A stretch of DNA of 42,158 nucleotides, taken from an uncultured Acetobacteraceae bacterium (GTDB taxonomy: Bacteria; Pseudomonadota; Alphaproteobacteria; Acetobacterales; Acetobacteraceae). The notes beneath the pieces are model-generated. The model was not told the origin of the DNA, did no database searches, and saw only the letters and a program-made list of their open reading frames with translations. Every line of letters begins with the position of its first letter. Positions within the stretch are counted from its first letter, which is position 1. Below are positions 24,720-32,385 of the stretch, piece after piece. The stretch covers positions 1-42,158 of the forward strand of contig CAITUP010000018.1 of assembly GCA_903895595.1 (NCBI GenBank), in the 5' to 3' direction. The translations under genes were made by a program, and so were the position numbers.

Positions 24720-26150
24720 TCAGAGTGTCCCCTCGCGCTGCGCCCGAGCATAGCGGGCGAAAAAAGTGTCGCCCTCGGGGGCGGGGAGGTCGCGGCCGCC
24801 GGTCCAACCCCCAGCGAAGGGCAGCGAGGCGAATTTTCCCTTCTTGCGCCCGAACCAGCCGAGGCTGGCCGCCGCCGCTCGGGTCGCGAGGCGATACAGG
24901 GCCGGGCGGCGGGCGAACCACGCCCACAGGCCCAGATTGGTGCGATAGGCGGCGGGGGATAAATGCCGCTCGAATTCGCGTTCGCGCCAGTGGCGCATCA
25001 GCTTCGGCAGCGGGATTTTCACCGGGCACACGCTTTCGCATTTGCCGCAGAAGGTCGATGCGTTGGGGAGATGCCCCGCTTGGTCCACGCCGATCAGCCC
25101 CGGCGTCAGCACAGATCCCATGGGGCCGGGATAGACCCAGCCGTAAGCGTGGCCGCCGACGGCGCCGTAGACGGGGCAGTGGTTCATGCAGGCGGCGCAG
25201 CGGATGCAGCGCAGCATCTCCTGGAACTCGGTCCCGATCATGGCGGAGCGGCCGTTGTCGATCAGGATGACGTGGTATTCCTCCGGCCCGTCCAGATCGC
25301 CAGGACGCCGAACGCCGGTGGAAAAGGTGGTGTAGACCGAGAAATCCTGACCGGTGGCGGATCGCGCCAACACTCGCAGAAGGGACGTGCAGTCCTCGAT
25401 GGTCGGGACGCATTTCTCGATGCTGGCGAGCACGATGTGGACGCGCGGCAGTGTCTGGGTCAGGTCGCCGTTGCCTTCGTTGGTGACGATGACGCTGCTG
25501 CCGGTCTCGGCGATCAGGAAATTGGCGCCGGTGATGCCGACGTCGGCCGCCAGGAAGCTGGACCGCAGCTTGGTGCGAGCCTCGGTCAGGATGTCGCGGC
25601 GTTCCAAGAACTCGCGCGCGGGGTCCAGATCGGTATGGTGCTTCCGAAAGGCTTCTTCCCAATCTTCCATGTTGAGATGGAAGGCGGGGGCGATGATGTG
25701 GCTGGGGAGCTCGTCGCGCAGCTGGATGATGTATTCGCCGAGATCGGTTTCGACCGGGGTGATGCCGTGACGTTCGAGGTGATGGTTGATGGCGATTTCC
25801 TCGCCGATCATGGATTTGCCCTTGGTGACCGTCTTCGCGCCGACTCGCTGGCAAATGGACAGGACCGCCGCGCGGGCCGCGTCGGCGTCGGTGCACCAAT
25901 GGACCTGGCCGCCGGCTTTGACGACGTTGGCCTCGTATTCCTCCAGGTAGAAATCGAGGTTCGCGAGCGCGTGGTTTTTGATGTCGCGGGCGGTGTTCCG
26001 CAGTTCCTCGAACTCCGGCAGCCCGGCAACCGCCGCCGCCCGTCGCGCGATGAAGCTGGGGCCGCTGCGGGCGAGGGCCTTTTGCAGGCCGGCGTTGCCG
26101 ATGGCCTTGGTGGCGTTTTCCTTGAACGCGGGGGAGGTGGCGACATGCAT
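24720..26150 (-). CDS. lutB: LutB-like iron-sulphur lactate-utilisation protein
   Basis: A 476-residue protein. The N-terminal LUD domain (about 60-290) includes the KGKSMIGEEI segment near 115. Two [4Fe-4S] motifs follow, CIRCAACMNHCPVY (about 312-325) and CGKCESVCPVK (about 365-375). A C-terminal tail of the LutB type ends the protein. LutB relays electrons in the LutABC L-lactate oxidase. The expected lutA, a CCG-domain Fe-S protein that normally leads the operon, is not upstream: a PEP-CTERM gene begins the next locus. Either lutA is elsewhere or another oxidase, such as the GlcD-type enzyme at 5896, partners it. Confidence 0.9.
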   Translation of the reverse strand: MHVATSPAFKENATKAIGNAGLQKALARSGPSFIARRAAAVAGLPEFEELRNTARDIKNHALANLDFYLEEYEANVVKAGGQVHWCTDADAARAAVLSICQRVGAKTVTKGKSMIGEEIAINHHLERHGITPVETDLGEYIIQLRDELPSHIIAPAFHLNMEDWEEAFRKHHTDLDPAREFLERRDILTEARTKLRSSFLAADVGITGANFLIAETGSSVIVTNEGNGDLTQTLPRVHIVLASIEKCVPTIEDCTSLLRVLARSATGQDFSVYTTFSTGVRRPGDLDGPEEYHVILIDNGRSAMIGTEFQEMLRCIRCAACMNHCPVYGAVGGHAYGWVYPGPMGSVLTPGLIGVDQAGHLPNASTFCGKCESVCPVKIPLPKLMRHWREREFERHLSPAAYRTNLGLWAWFARRPALYRLATRAAAASLGWFGRKKGKFASLPFAGGWTGGRDLPAPEGDTFFARYARAQREGTL

Positions 26151-26202
26151 GGGGCGAAGGCTCCTTCGCCGCCTGTCTAGCCGGTTTCCGCGCCGGCTGG
26201 AA

Positions 26203-26724
26203 TCACCCGCGACGGCGGCGGGCCGCGGCCAGCCCGAGCAGCCCGGCGCCGAAGATCGTCATCGTCAGGGGTTCTGGGATTTCCACGTCGCCCGAGGTGA
26301 AGAAGCGTTGGCTGGCACCGGTGCAGGCGAAGCTACTGCATTCGTAGGAGGCGCTGAGCACGAGCTGGTCGGTGGTGTTGCCGTTGGCTTGGAGTACGTC
26401 GACGAACACGAGGTGCAGGTCCACGGCGCTGCTGATGGAGCCATAGACGTCGATCACGCTGCCCGGGCTGGCGAGCAAACCCGCGGGTCCGCCTGGATAC
26501 GGATAGGTGAAGCCGGGCGACGAGGTTCCAGCCGTCGTCACGATATTGGTAAGATTGATGAATCCGTACGAATTCAACGTGATGATGCCCGACGCCGAAC
26601 CGCCGTCGTCGAATGTTGCGTTTTCGAGCGCCAGCGTCACCGGATAGGCCTTGGCCGGCGCGGTGGCCAGCGTGGCGGCGGCGGCGAGCGCGAGGCTGGG
26701 CAAAAGGCGACGAATGGCAGGCAT
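26203..26724 (-). CDS. PEP-CTERM sorting domain protein
   Basis: A 173-residue exported protein. The signal peptide (about 1-26) ends APAKA. A short beta-rich body follows, with one Cys pair (ECSSFACTG) near 133-141. The C-terminus is IPEP, then a hydrophobic helix and RRRR, a complete PEP-CTERM tail. The TMTIFGAGLLGLAAARRR helix is very like that of the gene at 22138 (SMTIF), suggesting that one exosortase processes both. ATG 26724 fits the signal peptide; the frame upstream to 26895 has no support. It is divergent from another PEP-CTERM gene at 26970 across 245 bases. Confidence 0.82.
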   Translation of the reverse strand: MPAIRRLLPSLALAAAATLATAPAKAYPVTLALENATFDDGGSASGIITLNSYGFINLTNIVTTAGTSSPGFTYPYPGGPAGLLASPGSVIDVYGSISSAVDLHLVFVDVLQANGNTTDQLVLSASYECSSFACTGASQRFFTSGDVEIPEPLTMTIFGAGLLGLAAARRRRG

Positions 26725-26941
26725 CGGCTGGGTTCCTTCGGTTCTGGCGGGCAAGGCAACGACTCTGCGGCCGTTTGTAGGACGCCGCGTTGCAGCATGC
26801 AATGGTATTGAGGTCGTCACGGTTCCCTGGATGGACGCAAATACAGTAGTACGTCGTTCTCGGGAATACATACGTACGCAACTATTTAGCGCCACACAGT
26901 CGATTTGTGTTGTTTTCCGAGTATTATATTATTATTGAGTG

Positions 26942-26959
26942 CGCCACTCATTAGTGGCG
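26942..26959 (+). promoter_or_regulatory. Perfect hairpin just upstream of a PEP-CTERM start
   Basis: CGCCACT and AGTGGCG pair perfectly over a CATT loop, ending ten bases before ATG 26970 and downstream of an AT-rich -10-like tract (about 26922-26936). It could be an operator or an RNA structure that limits ribosome access. Confidence 0.45.
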
Positions 26960-26969
26960 AGTTCCTCCC

Positions 26970-27509
26970 ATGTGCCGATCATTCCTGTATGCCGTTGCCG
27001 CGCTGACATTCTTTCTCTCGCCTCACCGCTGTCACGCGAATGTGTTCCAATGGACATTAACCGGGGCTGACCAAGGCTCCGGCGCCATCGCGACTGGCGG
27101 GCCTGACGATGGGGGGGCGGCGATCATCGGGTTTACAGGGACGATCGACGGAGAAACGATCGAGGGGTTGCAGGGCGGCACCCCCGGCGTACCGACGTCC
27201 TCTCCGACCGGGGCTTTCGCTTACGATAATATTCTGTTTCCCGGCGCGGCCCAGTTGTTGGACGGCAGCGGGCTGCTGTTCCGGATCGCGGGGCAGGAAG
27301 GCAATATCTGGGCTAATGGCGGGGGATACGGCTACGCCACCGCCGCGTGCGGCAACTGCATCACTCTGTCGCACCAGACCGACAGTTTCGCGATCCTGCC
27401 GTTGCCCGCGGATCTGTCGGCCGACACGCAGGACCTCCCCGAACCCAACCCCATAACACTTCTGGGATTGGGGTTGCTCGGCCTTACAATGGCGCGCTGG
27501 CGGAGCTGA
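26970..27509 (+). CDS. PEP-CTERM-like protein with reduced C-terminal basic cluster
   Basis: A 179-residue protein. Its signal peptide is about 1-24 (ending HRCHA). A Gly-rich body follows, and the C-terminus is LPEPNPI, a hydrophobic helix (TLLGLGLLGLTMA) and only RWRS. The PEP motif and helix are present, but the terminal Arg run is short, so processing may be weaker. Several Gly-rich turns and a CGNC near residue 128 are visible; no other domain is recognised. GTTCCTCCC precedes the ATG, so there is no clear Shine-Dalgarno and the start is less certain than in its neighbours. Confidence 0.72.
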   Translation: MCRSFLYAVAALTFFLSPHRCHANVFQWTLTGADQGSGAIATGGPDDGGAAIIGFTGTIDGETIEGLQGGTPGVPTSSPTGAFAYDNILFPGAAQLLDGSGLLFRIAGQEGNIWANGGGYGYATAACGNCITLSHQTDSFAILPLPADLSADTQDLPEPNPITLLGLGLLGLTMARWRS

Positions 27510-27544
27510 ACCATGGGTATGGGGTCTCCTCCATGCCCATGGTT
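27509..27544. terminator. Bidirectional hairpin between converging genes
   Basis: AACCATGGGTATGG (27509-27522) pairs with CCATGCCCATGGTT (27531-27544) over an 8-base loop. This is 14 pairs with one G-U. It fills the 43-base gap between the PEP-CTERM stop (27509) and the ThDP-enzyme stop (27553). There is no U-run on either strand, but the stem is long and almost perfect. Confidence 0.7.
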
Positions 27545-27552
27545 CGGACCGA

Positions 27553-29205
27553 TCAGGTCGAGTAGTCGGAGAACGAAGCGCCCGAGAAACGCGCCCGGTA
27601 GTCGGTGCGGACATTGACCAGGGCGACGCGGCCCTTGTCGACTTCCGCCTGCGCCCGCTCCAGCGCCGGGGTGATGCCCTCGGCTTCCGTCACGTATTCG
27701 CCGTAGCCGCCCAGTGCCTCGCACATGCGGTCGTAACGCATGTAGCCGAGGTCGCGGCCCGGCTTCTCGCGCTTCGGATCGCCGGTCCAGCCGCCGTTCA
27801 GGCTGATGACGATCAGCAGCGGGATTTTGTGGCGGATGGCGGTGTCCATCTCCATGGCGTTCATGCCCATGGAGCCATCGCCGTGTACCACGATCACCTG
27901 CTTATCCGGGCAGGCGACTTTCGCGCCGACGCCGAACGGCAGGCCGACGCCCATGGTGCCGAACGGGCCGGAGTTCAGACGGTGCGCCGGCGAGAAGGTC
28001 GGCATGGTCTGACGCCCGAAGTTCAGCGTCTCCTGCCCATCGACGCACAGGATAGCGTCGCGCTTCGCGAAATCGCGAACCGCTTCCAACATGCGCACGG
28101 GGTGGATGTCGCCATCCTCCACCGGGCGGTTGGCACCGGCGGCGGCGCGCTTGGCTTGCTCGCCTTCCGACAGCTTGTTGCGCCAGTCGCGGAAGTTGGA
28201 GGAATCGACCTTGCCCTTGATGCCGACCAGCAACTGTTGCAGCACGGCTTTGCAGTCGCCCACGATGGGGATATCGACGTAGCGCGCCGCGGTGGCGATT
28301 TCGGTCGAATCGATGTCGATACGGGCGATCGTCGCGTTGGGCCCAAAGCGCGGCGGGGAGGCATGCCCGATGATGTAGTTCATGCGGGTGCCGAGCACGA
28401 TGATCAGGTCAGCGTCGCGGAACGCGGAGGAGCGCATCGCGAGGTAGGCATATTCATGATCGTCCGGCACGACGCCACGGCCTTGCGGGGTGGTATAGAA
28501 CGGGATGCCGGCGGCTTCGACGAACTGCTGCATTTCTTCCCAGGCGCGCGACCAGATCACGCCCGAACCGGACACGATCACTGGCTTTTTCGCGCCTTGC
28601 AGCGCCTTCACCAGCGCATCGACCTGACGCGGATCGCCGAGCGGACGGGAGTCCACGAGCGGGCGTCCGGCGTAGGACCAGTCGACGAGGTTCTCGTCGA
28701 TCTTTTGGTACAGCATGTCGCCGGGGCAATCGATGTAGGCGGGGCCGGGCTTGCCGGTCATGGCCTTCTGCATGGCGAAGTTGATCTGCTGCGGGATGCG
28801 CTTGAGGTTAATCAGGCGATCGACGTGCTTGGTGCAGCCGCGCATCAGCTCGACTTGGTCGATTTCCTGGAACACCTGGCGGCCGAACTGGCTGAGCGGG
28901 CTGGAGCCGCCGAAGGCTACGACCGGGCAGCAGTCGATCAGCGCGTTGGCGAGGCCGGTGGTCAGGTTGGTGACGCCAGGCCCGGAGGCGGCCATGCACA
29001 CCGACGGTGTTTGCTTGAGGCGGCTGTACGCCTGGCACGCGAAGGCGGCGGCCTGTTCGTGCCGCACGTCGATCATGCGGATGCCTTCCTTGATGCAGGT
29101 GGCTTCCGCCAGCAGCATCGGCCCGCCCATGATGTAGAAAAGGTCTTTGACCCCTTCTTTTTCAAGGCATTTGGCAATGATCTCCGAACCTGTGAGCTCT
29201 GCCAT
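27553..29205 (-). CDS. Thiamine-diphosphate-dependent enzyme (oxalyl-CoA decarboxylase / acetolactate synthase family)
   Basis: A 550-residue ThDP enzyme with the three standard domains. The N-terminal pyrimidine-binding domain has catalytic Glu50 (VRHEQAAAF). The central domain contains VIVSGSGVIW. The C-terminal pyrophosphate-binding domain has GDGSMGMN (from 442) and the closing Asn at 470. By overall pattern it lies near oxalyl-CoA decarboxylase and 2-hydroxyacyl-CoA lyase as well as catabolic acetolactate synthases, and sequence alone does not decide. No small regulatory subunit is adjacent, which argues against biosynthetic IlvB. ATG 29205 follows a GAGGAG site about ten bases upstream. 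Confidence 0.85.
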   Translation of the reverse strand: MAELTGSEIIAKCLEKEGVKDLFYIMGGPMLLAEATCIKEGIRMIDVRHEQAAAFACQAYSRLKQTPSVCMAASGPGVTNLTTGLANALIDCCPVVAFGGSSPLSQFGRQVFQEIDQVELMRGCTKHVDRLINLKRIPQQINFAMQKAMTGKPGPAYIDCPGDMLYQKIDENLVDWSYAGRPLVDSRPLGDPRQVDALVKALQGAKKPVIVSGSGVIWSRAWEEMQQFVEAAGIPFYTTPQGRGVVPDDHEYAYLAMRSSAFRDADLIIVLGTRMNYIIGHASPPRFGPNATIARIDIDSTEIATAARYVDIPIVGDCKAVLQQLLVGIKGKVDSSNFRDWRNKLSEGEQAKRAAAGANRPVEDGDIHPVRMLEAVRDFAKRDAILCVDGQETLNFGRQTMPTFSPAHRLNSGPFGTMGVGLPFGVGAKVACPDKQVIVVHGDGSMGMNAMEMDTAIRHKIPLLIVISLNGGWTGDPKREKPGRDLGYMRYDRMCEALGGYGEYVTEAEGITPALERAQAEVDKGRVALVNVRTDYRARFSGASFSDYST

Positions 29206-29375
29206 TTTGTTCGTCTCCTCGGTGATTGGTCGTGTCGCGAAGGCTTGGGCCGGCGCGCGACGTGCGGGTTCCGATGGCATGCGCCATGCGTGTTTCCCCC
29301 GTCGTTGGCCGAACCGGCGTTTCTGAGGGGACGCTACAGCGGATGGCGGGGGAGCGTAAGCCCCCCGGCGGCTGC

Positions 29376-29412
29376 GCGGATTTTTTGCGGGTGGGGGCGG
29401 ATTTTTTTGCGG
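29376..29412. repeat. Tandem T-tract repeat
   Basis: GCGG-A-T6-GCGG (29376-29390) is followed six bases later by GCGG-A-T7-GCGG (29397-29412). It lies in the leader region of the ThDP enzyme gene, where it would read as A-tracts, and directly abuts the dyad at 29411. Confidence 0.6.
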
Positions 29413-29439
29413 CAGTATTAACGGTTCGTTAACACTGCC
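29411..29439. promoter_or_regulatory. Dyad with a full CtrA-type box (TTAA-N7-TTAAC)
   Basis: The arms 29411-29423 and 29427-29439 match at 12 of 13 positions around a 3-base centre. Inside is TTAA (29418-29421), seven bases, then TTAAC (29429-29433), the alphaproteobacterial CtrA recognition pattern. The T-run lies before, not after, the dyad, so it is not a plus-strand terminator. It sits 65 bases upstream of the small ORF at 29498. Confidence 0.5.
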
Positions 29440-29497
29440 GATATCGTGGATTCGCCGGCGGGCGCCACCTTGGCAGCTTACTCAAGGAGGTGGTGAG

Positions 29498-29611
29498 ATA
29501 AAAGACCACCCCATATTCCTGCCGCCGATACTCGGGACTTTGGCCGATAAAATCGCCATCGTCATCATTCGGAAGACTATTATCCGGGTGGTTAAGAGGA
29601 AAAAGCGGTAG
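29498..29611 (+). CDS. Putative small hydrophobic/basic peptide, copy 1 (ATA start)
   Basis: There are 37 codons from ATA 29498 to TAG 29611. The peptide has a hydrophobic centre (ADKIAIVIIRKTIIRVV) and ends KRKKR, so a short membrane-associated peptide is plausible. AAGGAGGTGG lies at ideal spacing upstream. No ATG, GTG or TTG gives this frame a start, so it may use ATA, or it may be a copy that has lost its ATG. The leader, ribosome site, stop context (TAGGGGA) and following hairpin resemble those at 39645-39768. Coding status is unproven. Confidence 0.4.
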   Translation: MKDHPIFLPPILGTLADKIAIVIIRKTIIRVVKRKKR

Positions 29612-29616
29612 GGGAA

Positions 29617-29644
29617 GGGTCGGACCGCTTCGGCGGACCGGGCC
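29617..29644 (+). terminator. UUCG-loop hairpin after the small ORF (copy 1)
   Basis: GGGTCGGACCGC pairs with GCGGACCGGGCC around a TTCG tetraloop, with two internal mismatches. It begins six bases after the small ORF stop. The same position at the second locus holds a stronger hairpin of related sequence. No U-run follows. Confidence 0.45.
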
Positions 29645-29790
29645 GCCGTTGGGGCGATCCGAGGGTTCGGACGGCAACAGCCCGTACGCCGTGAGCGGCA
29701 AGGCCACGGACCGCCACCGAACGCTGGCCAAATGCCGCTTCCAGCGCGTAGCCTGAGCCTCAACGCAGAAAAATACGGGGAGGCACGGGC

Positions 29791-30822
29791 ATGCCAGGAC
29801 TGACTCGCCGCCGCACCATCGGCGCCATTGCCGCGGCCGGGATCGCGTCCCGCGCCGCGCGTGCCGACATGAGCGCGTTGGAGGACGCCGCGAACCGGGA
29901 AGGCACCCTGACCTGGTACATCGCCCAAATGTCGTCCGAGGTCGCGGAACTCATGGGCCGCCGGTTCACCGCCCGCTACCCCGGCGTAAAGGTCGTCGCC
30001 ATCCGCACCACCGGCCAAGTGGCGCATGAGCGGCTGCAGCAGGAGCTGAAAAACAACGCGCCGCAATGCGACGTGTTCAGCTCCACCGACATCGCCCACT
30101 ACCCGGCGCTGCGAAAGCGCGGGGCGCTGGCCCAGTACGTGCCGATGAATGTCGGGGAACTCGCGCCCGCGTTTCGGGGGTTGGGGGAGGACGGGTTCTA
30201 CTATCCGACCAGCGCGTCGCTCCAGATGATGATCTACCAGAAGGAGAAAATCGCTGGGGCCGACATCCCGCGCCGCTTCACCGATATGCTGGATCCCAAG
30301 TGGAAGGGCCGGGTCGCTACCGGCCACCCGGCGTTCAGCGGCTATTTCGGCCAGCTGGCGGTCGTGCTGCGCCGGCAATACGGGTGGGAATTTTTCGAGA
30401 AACTCGCCAAAAACAACCCGCGCATCGGGCGGTCGGGCGGCGACCCGCTCACCATGCTGAACGCGGGGGAGTGTCTGATCGGCACCAGCGCGATGAGCAT
30501 CGCGCTGCAATCCGCCGACCACGGTAACCCGATCGGGCTGGTGTTCCCCGAGGACGGATCGCTGCTGTGCGTCGGCCCGTCCGCCATTCTGGCTGCCGCC
30601 CCCCACCCCAACGCCGCGCGCCTGTTCCAGGAATGGCTGCTCGGCCCCGAATACAGCCAAGCGTGCGTGGATAATTTCATGATGCCCGTGCGGTCGGACG
30701 CACCGCCCCTGAAAGGCGGGAAGTCTTTGACGGAAACACCGATTTGGACGATGACAACGGCCGAAATCGCCAAAGGCATTCCAGAGACGATCGAGCTTTG
30801 GCGAGATACGTTCGGGTCATGA
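29791..30822 (+). CDS. ABC transporter substrate-binding protein (iron/spermidine-type, family 1)
   Basis: A 343-residue periplasmic binding protein. Its export signal resembles a Tat signal (TRRRTIGAIAAAGIASRAARA, about 5-25) with a twin-arginine followed by a hydrophobic stretch. The body has the two-lobe pattern of extracellular solute-binding proteins: EGTLTWYIAQ at the start of lobe 1, CDVFSSTDIAHYPALRKRG, and KWKGRVATGHPAFSG. It is closest to Fe3+-type binding proteins, but the tyrosine ligand set cannot be verified. ATG 29791 has GGGGAGG upstream. No permease or ATPase gene is adjacent, so it is an orphan that must work with a transporter encoded elsewhere. Confidence 0.85.
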   Translation: MPGLTRRRTIGAIAAAGIASRAARADMSALEDAANREGTLTWYIAQMSSEVAELMGRRFTARYPGVKVVAIRTTGQVAHERLQQELKNNAPQCDVFSSTDIAHYPALRKRGALAQYVPMNVGELAPAFRGLGEDGFYYPTSASLQMMIYQKEKIAGADIPRRFTDMLDPKWKGRVATGHPAFSGYFGQLAVVLRRQYGWEFFEKLAKNNPRIGRSGGDPLTMLNAGECLIGTSAMSIALQSADHGNPIGLVFPEDGSLLCVGPSAILAAAPHPNAARLFQEWLLGPEYSQACVDNFMMPVRSDAPPLKGGKSLTETPIWTMTTAEIAKGIPETIELWRDTFGS

Positions 30823-31142
30823 TCGCGACCGGATGTTACATGTCGTCACGATCATGGGAACGTGGCTGGATATGACGATAACGTTTGTGTGAGGCCCGCG
30901 ATTATCGGATGCCGATTGGCTGAAAAAGGTCGAATGGGTACCCAACTGGTCACCCCATGCCTTGACAGGAAATGAGAGAAAATATTAAAAAAGCAACGTG
31001 GCGGTTGGGTCTTGACATTCGGGGTGGAGAACTTTGCTCAATCTCCGGTCGGGGCTCGTCGGACGGCGGAACGAGACATGGTCCGAGCAGCCGGCACTGT
31101 GCAGGCGTCCCGGACTCGCAAAACGCAAGAGTGGGGTATACA
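30823..31142. other. Promoter region upstream of the Flp pilin
   Basis: This 320-base gap has two TTGACA hexamers. The one at 30962-30967 is followed 15 bases later by TATTAA (30983-30988). The one at 31012-31017 has only a poor -10 (TGCTCA at 31035). A CGATAA/TTATCG pair lies around 30875-30910. It probably drives the pilin gene. Confidence 0.5.
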
Positions 31143-31313
31143 ATGTTCGGCAATGTAAAAAATCTTTTTATCTTAGTCGCTGATCGCCGCGGTGTCACCG
31201 CGCTCGAATATGCCATGATCGCGGGTCTCATTGTTGCCACTATCGCGGTTGGCTTTGGGCTCTTGGCGTCCAATCTCAGCACCCAGTTCAGTACCCTCGG
31301 CACCAGCCTGTAA
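31143..31313 (+). CDS. Flp/Fap-type pilin
   Basis: A 56-residue type IVb Flp prepilin. A short leader ends in Gly17, cleaved before VTALEYAMIAG with Glu22 and Tyr23, the Flp signature. The hydrophobic assembly helix (about 18-45) follows, then a short polar tail. In Tad systems the prepilin peptidase TadV/CpaA trims it and the tad machinery assembles it for surface attachment. No tad/cpa genes are next to it, so it is an isolated pilin gene. The frame is open upstream to 30972, but MFGNVKNLF is the normal start of the family. Confidence 0.9.
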   Translation: MFGNVKNLFILVADRRGVTALEYAMIAGLIVATIAVGFGLLASNLSTQFSTLGTSL

Positions 31314-31464
31314 CCGCCGATTCCGCTACCGGATACCCAATTCGGGACACGCCCGGGTTGGGCCCGTGGCCCGTTCCACGGACCGCTCACGCGCCTGAAC
31401 CCTGGCCAACACGATGCGAGACTTTCATACTCGCGGCCGGTGAGAAATTTCAGGAAACGCGCCC

Positions 31465-32385
31465 ATGCTGCCGACACCCAGCTTCCATCATCTGCATCTG
31501 AACGCCGTCGACCCCGATGCGGCCATCGGGTTCTATACCCGGCAGTTCCCCAGCACGGCGGCCGGCACCTGGGGTGGGCATAAGGCACTGTTATCGCCTA
31601 ATAATATCATGCTGCTGTTCAATCGGGTGGACACACCGCCGGCGATGTCGCCACCCAGCGCGATCTGGCACTTCGGCTGGCATGTCACCGACGTCCGCGC
31701 CAACATCGCCGCCTACAAGGCTCGGCCGGAGGTGACGTTGCGGCCGCTTTACACCACCGAGGAGGGTGAGTTCGTCCTTATCAATTCGGATACGTGGCCG
31801 GCGCCCAAGGGCGTGGCGCCGGGGCTGACGCGCGCGCAGATCGCGGACGCCAAGGCGAAGCACGTTCAGCCCGTGGGCGGCGGCGGGTTTGCCTACATGG
31901 ATGGACCGGAGGGGGCGCTGGTGGAGTATGTCGGCGACTTCCCCAAGGAGCATTTCGACCATGTGCACCTCTGGCAAGAAGACCCGTTCGCGGCGTTGGA
32001 CTGGTACCAGACCCATCTGAACGCGCCGGTGCGGGCAGGGTTCGTGCCCCCGACGGCGGAGCAGCGAGCGGCTGGCCGTGGGACCGAGCGATCCTGGCCG
32101 TCGTTGACGCTCGACGGGATGTTCCGCGATCCTCGGGCCGGCGTGGTGTTCGGGGACGTGGTGCTGACATGGTATGCCAACCAGTGGGACAAGCCGCTGG
32201 TGCCGTCGCGCGGGCAGTTGCAGGATCACATCGGGTTCAGCGTGCCCGATCTCGACGCCTGGATCGTCAAGCTGCGTGGCGAGGGCGTGACATTCCTGGA
32301 AGACGTCTACCGGCTTGGCGATACGCGCGCGATCATGATCGAGGGGCCAAGCAAGGAGGCGTTGGAACTGGTGGAGGTGCGTTAG
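31465..32385 (+). CDS. VOC-family (glyoxalase/extradiol dioxygenase-like) protein
   Basis: A 306-residue protein with two vicinal-oxygen-chelate modules. The first begins FHHLHLNAVDPDAAIGFYTRQF, the second near residue 163 with FDHVHLWQEDPFAALDWYQTHL. Each starts with a metal-binding His-x-His pattern, and the C-terminal LQDHIGFSVPDLDAW and ALELVEVR supply the other typical ligands. The superfamily includes glyoxalases, dioxygenases and resistance proteins, so the reaction is open. The 3' end overlaps the stop of the convergent MFS gene by four bases. Confidence 0.85.
   Translation: MLPTPSFHHLHLNAVDPDAAIGFYTRQFPSTAAGTWGGHKALLSPNNIMLLFNRVDTPPAMSPPSAIWHFGWHVTDVRANIAAYKARPEVTLRPLYTTEEGEFVLINSDTWPAPKGVAPGLTRAQIADAKAKHVQPVGGGGFAYMDGPEGALVEYVGDFPKEHFDHVHLWQEDPFAALDWYQTHLNAPVRAGFVPPTAEQRAAGRGTERSWPSLTLDGMFRDPRAGVVFGDVVLTWYANQWDKPLVPSRGQLQDHIGFSVPDLDAWIVKLRGEGVTFLEDVYRLGDTRAIMIEGPSKEALELVEVR

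Larger units (their letters stand above)
29206..29790. other. 585-base intergenic region with structured repeats
   Basis: It separates the ThDP enzyme (minus) from the solute-binding protein (plus). From left to right it holds a GGGGG/CCCCC hairpin (about 29348-29366), two near-identical GCGGAT(n)GCGG repeats (29376-29390 and 29397-29412), the TTAA-type dyad (29411-29439), the small ORF (29498-29611) and a UUCG-capped hairpin (29617-29644). The last three form copy 1 of the small repeated locus described in the findings. Confidence 0.65.

Noticed and set aside
26880..26905. Sigma-54-like sequence (TGGCGC...TTGCG on the minus strand) before the second PEP-CTERM gene
   Set aside because: GG and GC are 12 bases apart rather than 10, so RpoN would not fit, and the sequence is far from the start.
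29411..29439. Dyad read as a plus-strand terminator
   Set aside because: The T-tracts precede the dyad and nothing T-rich follows it. No plus-strand gene ends just upstream.
29429..29731. Minus-strand 100-codon frame covering small locus 1
   Set aside because: No ribosome site and no domain. The plus-strand elements over the same bases are conserved with locus 2.
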